Part shown: positions 1 through 5,265 of the stretch, in pieces
Layout: every line of letters starts with the position of its first letter
Numbering within the stretch: position 1 is the first letter of the stretch
Assembly (NCBI GenBank): GCA_030610965.1
Contig: JAUWQU010000346.1
Coordinates: forward strand, 1 to 5,265
Source of the DNA: Phycisphaerae bacterium
Lineage (GTDB): Bacteria > Planctomycetota > Phycisphaerae > SM23-33
Direction of reading: 5' to 3'
DNA length: 5,265 nucleotides
The notes under the pieces: model-generated
What the model was told of the DNA's origin: nothing
Databases searched by the model: none
What the model saw: only the letters and a program-made list of their open reading frames with translations
Program-made: the position numbers and the translations under genes

Positions 1-1064
1 TTCATCACCTTCTGGAACTCGCCGAGCAGGGCCGGCGACGAGAAGTCCGGCTTGGAATACCCGTCGGCCACCGACGCCCACCCTTCGCTGCCCTCGAACC
101 GCACGCCGCATGAGCCCCGCCAGCCGGCGAACTCCAGCACCATCTTTACCCCGTTGGCAAACCGCGTGACCATACCCGCCCCGGAGGAGTTGCCCGGGTA
201 GGTGTATTCGACGGGGGAGGTGTGCTCGGCCCCGGCGGCCATCTGGCACTGGATGAAGGTATGGCTGCCCCATCCGGCGACGCCCGCGGCCAGGTCCCAG
301 TAAACTCCCCACGTGCCGCAGTTTCCCGGGTATCCGGCGTTGTAGGGCCGCCACGGCACCGGGCCAAGCCAGAGGTCCCAGTCCAACTGCTCTCTGGGCG
401 GCGGATCCTGGGCCGCAAGCCAGTCGTTCTTCGTCACGTCCTGCACCCTCGACCACATGTGCGCCCGGACCGTGTGCAGTTTCCCCAACTGGCCGTTGCG
501 CGCCAACTCGGTGGGGAACACGAAATTCGCCTCGTTCATCCGCTGCGCGCCTGTCTGGAAGACCCGCCCATACCGACTGGCAGTATCCACCAGCGCCCGG
601 CCCTCGACGACGGTCATCGTGCCCGGCTTCTCGCAGTAGATGTCCTTTCCGGCCTTCATGGCGAGGATGGAGGCCAACGCGTGCCATCGATCCCCGGTGG
701 CGATGAGCATGGCGTCGATCCCGCCGCCTTCGGCCAGGATCTCGCGCAGGTCGATGTACGCCTTGCAGTCCTTGTTGCCGTTCCGGCCATCGACCATGTT
801 CTTGGCGCGCAAGCGCCGCGGGCCGGCCACGTCGCAGACAGCCACGAACTGTACGTCCCCCTGACGGAGCAGCCAGCCGAGGTCCCCGCTGCCCCGGCCT
901 CCCAGGCCAATGCCGCCCATAACGATGCGGTCGCTGGCCGGCGGTCGGCCGGCGGCGCCCAAGGCCGAAGAAGTGAGCACGTATGGCGCCGCCAAGGCCG
1001 CGCCGCCGGCCGCGGCGCCCTTCAGGAACAAGCGCCGGCTGATATCTTTGGCTTTTCCGGGCAT
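1..1064 (-). CDS. Tat-exported Gfo/Idh/MocA family oxidoreductase (3' end cut by window edge)
   Basis: A minus-strand frame stays open from 1064 to the left edge, giving 354 residues without the C-terminus. Residues 9-15 read SRRLFLK, a full match to the twin-arginine consensus. An Ala/Gly-rich segment follows, with a probable cleavage site near LGA (35-37), so the mature protein should be periplasmic. The Rossmann nucleotide-binding loop is GIGLGGRG (51-58). The family lysine motif EKP is at 145-147 (YCEKP), followed by GRVFQTGAQR and WLGPVPWRPYN (232-242), both typical of Gfo/Idh/MocA proteins from Planctomycetota. Family members are NAD(P)-dependent dehydrogenases or related enzymes acting on sugars, inositols and aminosugars; the substrate here cannot be read. 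The region usually written D/E-W-G-x-H is GWGSH (264-268), so the acidic residue is missing. Two ATGs are adjacent (1067 and 1064). AGGAG at 1076-1072 lies 4 nt from the first and 7 nt from the second, so I prefer 1064. The gene is transcribed away from the flavoprotein gene. Confidence 0.93.
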   Translation of the reverse strand, partial: MPGKAKDISRRLFLKGAAAGGAALAAPYVLTSSALGAAGRPPASDRIVMGGIGLGGRGSGDLGWLLRQGDVQFVAVCDVAGPRRLRAKNMVDGRNGNKDCKAYIDLREILAEGGGIDAMLIATGDRWHALASILAMKAGKDIYCEKPGTMTVVEGRALVDTASRYGRVFQTGAQRMNEANFVFPTELARNGQLGKLHTVRAHMWSRVQDVTKNDWLAAQDPPPREQLDWDLWLGPVPWRPYNAGYPGNCGTWGVYWDLAAGVAGWGSHTFIQCQMAAGAEHTSPVEYTYPGNSSGAGMVTRFANGVKMVLEFAGWRGSCGVRFEGSEGWASVADGYSKPDFSSPALLGEFQKVM

Positions 1065-1140
1065 CATCGGTCTCCTTGCTGAAATGGCGCTCCTGGGGCG
1101 GCGATCCCGTTTGCGGTCGCCTGTATCCGTAACGTTCAAC

Positions 1141-1169
1141 ATGATAACCCGCCGGGCGGGTCCGCCCAA
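1141..1169 (-). promoter_or_regulatory. Candidate sigma70-like promoter for the oxidoreductase, with palindrome in the spacer
   Basis: Reading the minus strand, TTGGGC (1169-1164, 3 of 6 matches to TTGACA) is followed after exactly 17 bp by TATCAT (1146-1141, 5 of 6 matches to TATAAT). This would start transcription near 1134 and leave a leader of about 70 nt before the ATG at 1064. The spacer contains the perfect odd palindrome ACCCGCC-G-GGCGGGT (1147-1161), a position where a repressor or MerR-type activator would act. The hexamers and the palindrome are directly visible; promoter function and regulation are inferred, and promoter consensus in this phylum is poorly known. Confidence 0.4.
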
Positions 1170-1225
1170 AGCCTCTTCCGCATTTCTTGTGACGGCTCCG
1201 CGAGCAAAGAGTATGACACGGGAGC

Positions 1226-1254
1226 TTGCGTTCCAGTGGCCGCTCGGGAACAAT
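1226..1254 (+). promoter_or_regulatory. Weak candidate promoter for the iron-sulfur flavoprotein gene
   Basis: TTGCGT (1226-1231) and AACAAT (1249-1254) are 17 bp apart and would place a start about 35 nt upstream of the ATG at 1297. Only the first three bases of the -35 box and four of six bases of the -10 box match. An alternative pair, TTGTGA (1187-1192) and TATGAC (1212-1217), has a 19-bp spacer. Neither is convincing alone; they are noted as the best sites on this strand. Confidence 0.2.
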
Positions 1255-1296
1255 CCCATGCGGTCATACGACGCTGCCTAAGCAAAGGAGCCTGCC

Positions 1297-1872
1297 ATGA
1301 AAGTCATCGCGATAAACGGAAGCCCCCGCCCGGACGGCAATACCGCCATGCTCCTGGGCAAGGTGCTGGAGCCCATCGCGGCTGAGGGGATCGAAACGGA
1401 GGTCTTCCAGCTTGGCGGCAACCTTATCGCCGGCTGCAAGGCCTGCTACGCGTGCTTCAGGGACAAGAACCGCACCTGCGCCCAGGCCGACGACGTGGTC
1501 AACGCCTGCATCCGGAAGATGGCCGAGGCCGACGGGATAATCCTCGGCTCGCCGACGTACTTCGCGGACATCTCGCCGGAACTCAAGGCCCTTATCGACC
1601 GGAGCGGGCTGGTGGCCATGGCCAATGGGGCCATGTTCCGCCGGAAGGTCGGCGCGGCCGTAATCGCGGTCAGGCGAGGCGGGGAGATACACGCCTTCGA
1701 CTCGATCAACCACTTCTTCCTTATCGGGCAAATGATCGTGCCGGGATCGTGCTACTGGAACTTCGGCATCGGCCGAAACAAGGGCGACGTCGCCGACGAC
1801 GCCGAGGGCATGCGAACCATGCAAATCCTCGGCGAGAACGTCGCCTGGGTCATCAAGAAGACTCTCGCCTGA
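1297..1872 (+). CDS. Isf-type iron-sulfur flavoprotein / NADPH-dependent FMN reductase family protein
   Basis: This 191-residue protein is complete and of normal size for the flavodoxin-like FMN reductase family (Pfam FMN_red). It starts with beta strand MKVIAINGSPR and the FMN phosphate loop SPRPDGNT (9-16). The second flavin-contacting motif is GSPTYFADISPELKALIDR (84-102). Between them lie four cysteines, C47, C50, C53 and C61, in a CX2CX2CX7C pattern. This is the compact motif that binds a [4Fe-4S] cluster in Isf proteins, first studied in methanogenic archaea, where electrons pass between cluster and FMN. There is no signal peptide, so it should be cytoplasmic. The likely role is redox transfer or detoxification under anoxic or oxidative stress; the physiological partner is unknown. 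The start is well supported: AGGAG at 1286-1290 lies 6 nt before the ATG. It is divergent from the oxidoreductase and ends only 10 bp from the stop of the gene on the opposite strand. Confidence 0.9.
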   Translation: MKVIAINGSPRPDGNTAMLLGKVLEPIAAEGIETEVFQLGGNLIAGCKACYACFRDKNRTCAQADDVVNACIRKMAEADGIILGSPTYFADISPELKALIDRSGLVAMANGAMFRRKVGAAVIAVRRGGEIHAFDSINHFFLIGQMIVPGSCYWNFGIGRNKGDVADDAEGMRTMQILGENVAWVIKKTLA

Positions 1873-1882
1873 TTGGATTGCT

Positions 1883-3283
1883 CTACGGTATCGGCTCGCT
1901 GTACGTACTCGCCTGGGGCTCGAGGCCAAAGGGATGCTTGAACCCGGCCGGGAGCACCGAAGAATCTTGGCGTTTGAGGCTAAGGGTCACGTTACCTGAG
2001 AAATTCAACTCGAGGTCCTTGAGCCCGAGAACAAGCCCGGTTGCCTCTCCGCTGATATTGCTTGCGCCCCGGAACGACAACTGGTCAGCGGCAATCATGC
2101 CTCCGATGGAGTTGGTCGCGCCGCCGAACGTCACGCCGAAACCCGGCGCGAGGATCGACGTGCCTGTGTACTTCTTGATCTGGGCGAACTCGTCGGTGTT
2201 GGGCAGGGCCCCCACGCCGGGAATCGACGATGCGCCGCGGAAGTCAATCTGGCAGTCGTCGATGTTCTCGGCGAAGGCGTCCTCCGTGACGATCAGGCCG
2301 TTGACGACCGCCGAACCCGTGAATGTAACTTTGTTGGGAGCCTCGACATAAACGATCCCGTTGAGTACGGCGTCTGCCGGAAAGCTCGGATTGGCACCCG
2401 CCTTGATGAGGATATTGTCGAACGTCGCAACGCTTAGATCCGTAGTGGCGTCGATGACACTCGTGGCCAGCGGGATGAACCGTGCCGTGTCGATTTCGGG
2501 CACCTCGGGCTCCTGCGTGCCCAGGAATACGTGGTCGCGGAGGATGATCTCGATGTCAGTCTCGCCTCCAATGCTCACGCCGCCGCCCTGAAGGTACACG
2601 GAGTCCACGTCGCTGCCTGTCACGTACAGGTCCCCGGTGATCGTCGCGTGCCCGCCGGCCAGGATGGCCATGGGGTCCGCCTTCGTCGTCAACACCGACG
2701 CCTCGGACACGTCGTTGACGCCCTCCAGTATCGCGCTGCCTGTTATGACAATCTTGCCGCGCGACGCCACGCCGAAATCGAATATTGACGACCGCTTGCC
2801 CACGCAGGCATACGTCACGGCCACCCGACGAACGAAGCTGCCGTCACGCCCGGTAACCGTCAACCGCGCTGAAGGCGGATTGACCGAGGTGTCCATCGCG
2901 AACTCGCAAGCAAAGGATCCTCGCGGAAGTTGGATTTCCGAGACCAGCACCGCCTGTCCGACCCGCGTTACCGTCACGCCCGAGGAGTTCATAGGCGCCA
3001 GAAGCTCGCTTAGGGCGGCGTGAAACTCATCCATGAAGGTGGTGGCGTCCACGTCGTCGGGCAGGCGAATCTCGCGGAGAACGAGGGTCATGTACGAAAT
3101 GCCGCTCTCGGCCGAGAGCTGGGCCCGCGCGGCCCGGCTGAGCGAATCGCTCTTGCGAAGCTCCAGGAAGCTCTGGGTAGCAATGGTCGCACTGATGACG
3201 ATCAGCACGGTCAGCGCCGCCAACGCAATTACAGAAACGATTCCCTTTCGGCTGGTGTACGCATACTCCGTCTTGCAGGGCAT
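1883..3283 (-). CDS. PilX-like membrane-anchored protein with beta-repeat ectodomain (paralogue 2)
   Basis: A 466-residue protein. A short basic N-terminus (SRKG, 11-14) precedes one hydrophobic segment (about 15-37). ELRKSDSLSR and AQLSAESGISYM (54-65) then resemble the N-terminal helix and AEAG-type motif of PilX/GspK-like minor pilin proteins. As in GspK, the helix lacks the glutamate usual at position 5 after a prepilin cleavage glycine. Residues 165-250 and 305-435 are rich in short V/I/G/T strands (for example GKIVITGSAIL, GDLYVTGSDV, VTFTGSAVVNGLIVTED, LSFRGASNISG), as in bactofilin-like or DUF7305-type right-handed beta repeats. A Pro/acid linker (EPEVPEID, 258-265) interrupts them. 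The C-terminus carries LPAGFKHPFGLEPQA. It should be exported and anchored, with the ectodomain outside the cytoplasm. Its function is unknown; a minor pilin, type II secretion pseudopilin or surface-fibre component are options. The start has AAGGG 5 nt upstream (3293-3289). The next gene on this strand is its paralogue. Confidence 0.85.
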   Translation of the reverse strand: MPCKTEYAYTSRKGIVSVIALAALTVLIVISATIATQSFLELRKSDSLSRAARAQLSAESGISYMTLVLREIRLPDDVDATTFMDEFHAALSELLAPMNSSGVTVTRVGQAVLVSEIQLPRGSFACEFAMDTSVNPPSARLTVTGRDGSFVRRVAVTYACVGKRSSIFDFGVASRGKIVITGSAILEGVNDVSEASVLTTKADPMAILAGGHATITGDLYVTGSDVDSVYLQGGGVSIGGETDIEIILRDHVFLGTQEPEVPEIDTARFIPLATSVIDATTDLSVATFDNILIKAGANPSFPADAVLNGIVYVEAPNKVTFTGSAVVNGLIVTEDAFAENIDDCQIDFRGASSIPGVGALPNTDEFAQIKKYTGTSILAPGFGVTFGGATNSIGGMIAADQLSFRGASNISGEATGLVLGLKDLELNFSGNVTLSLKRQDSSVLPAGFKHPFGLEPQASTYSEPIP

Positions 3284-3345
3284 AACCGCCCTTCCTTACC
3301 GCACCGACCCTACGCGCACTCCTGCAAAAGAATGCGTAACTGAAC

Positions 3346-3375
3346 CGGGCAGGCGGATTCCAAGCCGCCTTCCCG
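3346..3375 (-). other. Imperfect hairpin between the two paralogues
   Basis: CGGGCAGGCGG (3346-3356) and CCGCCTTCCCG (3365-3375) can pair over 11 positions with one mismatch around an 8-nt loop. On the minus strand no U-run follows directly; a TTCTTTT stretch comes only about 17 nt later. It could be a processing or stabilising stem in an intercistronic message, or part of a factor-dependent stop. The pairing is seen; the function is inferred. Confidence 0.35.
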
Positions 3376-3403
3376 AACCCCGTCGCCTTATCCCTCGACA
3401 ACA

Positions 3404-3419
3404 ACGGGCCGTTGCCCGT
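3404..3419 (-). terminator. Possible weak intrinsic terminator after the upstream paralogue
   Basis: ACGGGC (3404-3409) and GCCCGT (3414-3419) form a perfect 6-bp stem with a 4-nt loop. On the minus strand the stem is followed by TGTTGT, a poor U-tract. It lies 58 nt past the stop codon at 3477. A short stem and broken T-run make termination partial at best, so read-through into the second paralogue is plausible. Confidence 0.3.
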
Positions 3420-3476
3420 ACCTTCTCCTTTTCCGGCCTGCACCACTGGTCCGACGAGGACTCGCGGGGAAATCGA

Positions 3477-4889
3477 TCACGGCAAGACCGGCTCGCTGTA
3501 CGTACCCGCCTGGGGCTCGAGGCCGAAGGGGTGCTTGAACCCCGCCGGAAGCATCGTAGAGCTCGGCCGGCTTATGGTAATGGTCGAGTTACCCTGAAGG
3601 GTCAGTTCGTGGTCCCCCAGGCCGATAATCGAGCCTTCGACGTCGCCGGAGATGTCGCTGGCGCCCAGGAACGACAGCCTGTCCGCCGCGATCAGGCCGT
3701 TGATGGAGTTGCTCGCGCCGCGAAAGCTCACGCCGAAGCCAGGCGCCAATATCACCGTACCGGTGTGTGTCTTTATCTCCTCAAACTCGCTGGTGTCCGG
3801 CAGGGCCGCCACGCCCGGGGCCGACGAGCTGCCGCGGAAGTCGATCTGGCAGTCGGCGATGTCCGCACCCGACGCATCCTCCGTTACGATCAGGCCGTTG
3901 ATCGTGGTCTGGCCCGCGAACGTTACATAGTTGGGCGCCTCGACGTACATGACGCCGTTGATGACGGTGTCGGACGGGAAGTGCGGGTCGGTCCCGGCCG
4001 CGATGCGGATGTTATCGAAGGTATTGCCCCCGTTGAGGTCCGTACTCGAGTCGACCAGGTTGGTCGCCATCGGGATGAACCGGGCCGTGTCGATCTCCGG
4101 GAAGTCCGGCTCCTCCGTGCCGAGGTACACGTGGTCGTGGAGGATCTCATACAAGTCGCTGGTTCCGCCGATGCTGATGCCCCCGCCTTTCAGGTAGACG
4201 TAGTCGACGTCGCTACCGGTGACGTAAAGGTCGCCATCGATGAATGCGCTTCCCCCGGCCTGGATGGCTACCGGCTCCTCGCGCGTCGAGAGTATCGACG
4301 CCTCGGAGGTGTCGTTCGCTCCCAGCAGCGACGCGTTGCCGCTGATGACGATCTTGCCGCGCGACGCCACGCCGAAATCGAATATCGACGACCGCTTGCC
4401 CACGCAGGCGTACGTCACGGCCGCCCGGCGAACGATGTCGCCGCTCCGGCCGGTAACCGTCATGCGGGTCGACGGCGGATCCGCGGAAGTATCCAGCGTG
4501 AACTCGCTGGAGAAACATATCTCCGGAAGCTGAATCTCCGAGACCTGCACGATCTGCCCAATCTTCGTGACCCTCACGCCGGACGAACTCATCGGCGCCA
4601 AAAGGTCGCTGAGGGCGGCGTGGAACTCGTCCATGAAGGTGCTGGGGCCCACGTCGTCGGACAGGCGAATCTGTCGCAAAGCCTGCGTCATGTACGCCAT
4701 GCCGCTTTCGGCCGAGAGGCGGGCCTGGGTGGACCGGCTGAGCGAATCGCTCTTGCGGAGTTCCATGAACGCCTGCGTAGCCATGGTCGCGCTGATGACC
4801 ACCAGGATGATCAGCGCCGCCAGCGCCATTACCGTGACGACTCCCTTTCGGCCGACGTGACGGAATTGATTGTTGGCTGAGTAATACAT
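3477..4889 (-). CDS. PilX-like membrane-anchored protein with beta-repeat ectodomain (paralogue 1)
   Basis: A 470-residue protein, collinear along its whole length with the 466-residue product downstream and about two thirds identical by eye. The basic N-terminus GRKG (13-16) is followed by one hydrophobic helix (about 17-39) and by ELRKSDSLSR and ARLSAESGMAYM, the PilX/GspK-like helix region. A conserved core around KRSSIFDFGVASRGK (165-179) leads into strands such as GDLYVTGSDVDYVYL and GGGISIGG. The linker EPDFPEIDTARF follows, then a second strand-rich block (VTFAGQTTINGLIVTED, VSFRGASNSINGLIAAD). The end is LPAGFKHPFGLEPQA plus TYSEPVLP. Compared with the other copy it has a short insertion (NGGN, near 286-289), and one cysteine sits three residues earlier (C125). 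AGGAG at 4900-4896 lies 6 nt before the ATG, a strong start. It is first in the pair, with 193 bp to the second gene, so an operon is possible. I found no good promoter upstream. Its role is unknown; a surface or pilus-assembly job is inferred. Confidence 0.87.
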   Translation of the reverse strand: MYYSANNQFRHVGRKGVVTVMALAALIILVVISATMATQAFMELRKSDSLSRSTQARLSAESGMAYMTQALRQIRLSDDVGPSTFMDEFHAALSDLLAPMSSSGVRVTKIGQIVQVSEIQLPEICFSSEFTLDTSADPPSTRMTVTGRSGDIVRRAAVTYACVGKRSSIFDFGVASRGKIVISGNASLLGANDTSEASILSTREEPVAIQAGGSAFIDGDLYVTGSDVDYVYLKGGGISIGGTSDLYEILHDHVYLGTEEPDFPEIDTARFIPMATNLVDSSTDLNGGNTFDNIRIAAGTDPHFPSDTVINGVMYVEAPNYVTFAGQTTINGLIVTEDASGADIADCQIDFRGSSSAPGVAALPDTSEFEEIKTHTGTVILAPGFGVSFRGASNSINGLIAADRLSFLGASDISGDVEGSIIGLGDHELTLQGNSTITISRPSSTMLPAGFKHPFGLEPQAGTYSEPVLP

Positions 4890-5061
4890 AGTCTACTCCT
4901 TACTAAACGGCGCGCAGCTCGCGCGTCCATAGGTAAGCATAAGATTCAGGCCCCAAGGCAGGCACATCGAATCGGAAGCCGGGCACCGCAGTTTCTTGGT
5001 GGTCGACATTTCTTCCTGGCGGACCATAACACGTTCGACAACCATCAATTGATAGCGTCTG

Positions 5062-5158
5062 AGGCTTCAGACTTCAGGAGAAGAAACAGTGGCCGGCAGT
5101 CGCGAAGCTCCCGCCGTTTTTGCTGCGCCTGAAGCCTGAAGCCTGAAGTCTGAAGCCT
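5062..5158. repeat. 17-bp perfect inverted repeat overlapping a heptamer array
   Basis: AGGCTTCAGACTTCAGG (5062-5078) is the exact reverse complement of CCTGAAGTCTGAAGCCT (5142-5158), with 63 bp between the arms. The left arm is two heptamer units in inverted orientation, and its first nine bases also pair exactly with CTGAAGCCT at 5171-5179, so several pairing registers are possible. It could form a long hairpin or cruciform. No transposase, target duplication or other mobile-element signal is visible. Confidence 0.75.
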
Positions 5159-5165
5159 GAAGCCT
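5127..5165. repeat. Heptanucleotide tandem repeat GCCTGAA
   Basis: Five 7-bp units run head to tail: GCCTGAA three times (5127-5147), one GTCTGAA variant (5148-5154), GCCTGAA (5155-5161), then a partial GCCT. After a short interruption, related CTGAAGCCTGA follows at 5171-5181. This resembles intergenic short tandemly repeated repetitive (STRR-type) heptamers known from some bacteria, especially cyanobacteria. It may have arisen by strand slippage; any function is unknown. Confidence 0.85.
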
Positions 5166-5265
5166 TCCCGCTGAAGCCTGAGGCGGTAGCTATTGAGGGG
5201 AGGCGATGGTGTTATGGGCGGCCAGGATGAAATGTCGGCCAACACGCAACTGCGGAGCCCGGGTT

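Larger units (their letters stand above)
4890..5265. other. Gene-free region upstream of the paralogue pair
   Basis: No convincing coding region lies here. The part next to the gene (4890-5040) should carry its leader and promoter, but I see no clear -35/-10 pair on the minus strand. A small CGCGC/GCGCG stem (4911-4925) sits about 10 nt upstream of the ribosome binding site. The rest holds heptamer repeats (5062-5182). At the far right, a possible plus-strand start (ATG at 5214 after GGGGAGG) runs off the edge after 17 codons and is too short to judge. Confidence 0.5.

Noticed and set aside
222..1082. 286-codon open frame on the plus strand
   Set aside because: It is antisense to the Gfo/Idh/MocA gene, which has clear Tat, Rossmann and EKP motifs. 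The plus frame shows no family features.
1264..1929. 221-codon minus-strand frame opposite the flavoprotein
   Set aside because: A shadow of the flavoprotein gene, whose motifs and ribosome binding site are unambiguous.
1452..2351. 299-codon plus-strand frame overlapping the flavoprotein and its convergent neighbour
   Set aside because: It is an alternative frame of the flavoprotein gene that continues antisense into the paralogue; composition is Arg-rich and there is no suitable ribosome binding site.
3284..3476. Promoter for the second paralogue
   Set aside because: GATAAG and several TTG-containing hexamers occur on the minus strand, but no pair has an acceptable spacing.
3033..4880. 615-codon open frame on the plus strand
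   Set aside because: It runs antisense across the start of one paralogue, the spacer and nearly all of the other. Its composition is Arg/Ala/Gly/Asp/Val-rich with no recognisable domain. It is explained by GC-rich codon use on the opposite strand.
5127..5182. Possible CRISPR array
   Set aside because: Units are 7 bp and directly adjacent, with no unique spacers and no cas genes.
5062..5182. Possible miniature mobile element
   Set aside because: The inverted arms are made of the same heptamers as the array, and no target-site duplication or transposase is seen.
5045..5245. 66-codon minus-strand frame through the repeat region
   Set aside because: Its centre (GFRLQTSGFRLQ) is simply the translated heptamer repeat. 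The start lacks good support and no domain is visible.

Overview
The window looks like a GC-rich bacterial chromosome fragment, most likely from a member of the Planctomycetota, with Phycisphaerae-like lineages my first guess. This is inferred from gene types, since there is no rRNA or marker gene. The clues are a Tat-exported Gfo/Idh/MocA oxidoreductase, a gene type greatly expanded in that phylum, and two large PilX-like proteins with one N-terminal membrane segment and a long beta-repeat ectodomain.

Layout. Positions 1-1064 (minus) hold the first 354 residues of the Gfo/Idh/MocA protein, cut by the left edge. Positions 1065-1296 are a divergent promoter region; the best promoter-like site faces left and carries a 15-bp palindrome exactly in its spacer. 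Positions 1297-1872 (plus) encode an Isf-type iron-sulfur flavoprotein with a compact four-cysteine motif. It converges, with a 10-bp gap, on a tandem pair of minus-strand paralogues at 1883-3283 and 3477-4889. The pair is separated by 193 bp containing two hairpins. Positions 4890-5265 have no confident gene; they hold a heptanucleotide tandem repeat and an inverted copy of it.

How the genes relate. The two right-hand genes were clearly produced by duplication, with roughly two thirds of residues identical by eye, and probably act together at the cell surface or in a pilus or type II secretion-like assembly. The oxidoreductase and the flavoprotein are divergent and may share a control region, but nothing in the sequence ties them to one pathway. 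I see no RNA gene, CRISPR array, transposase or phage gene. The most unusual items are the paralogue pair with its nearly unchanged 75-bp core, the palindrome in the promoter spacer, the altered active-site signature of the oxidoreductase, and the heptamer repeat structure.
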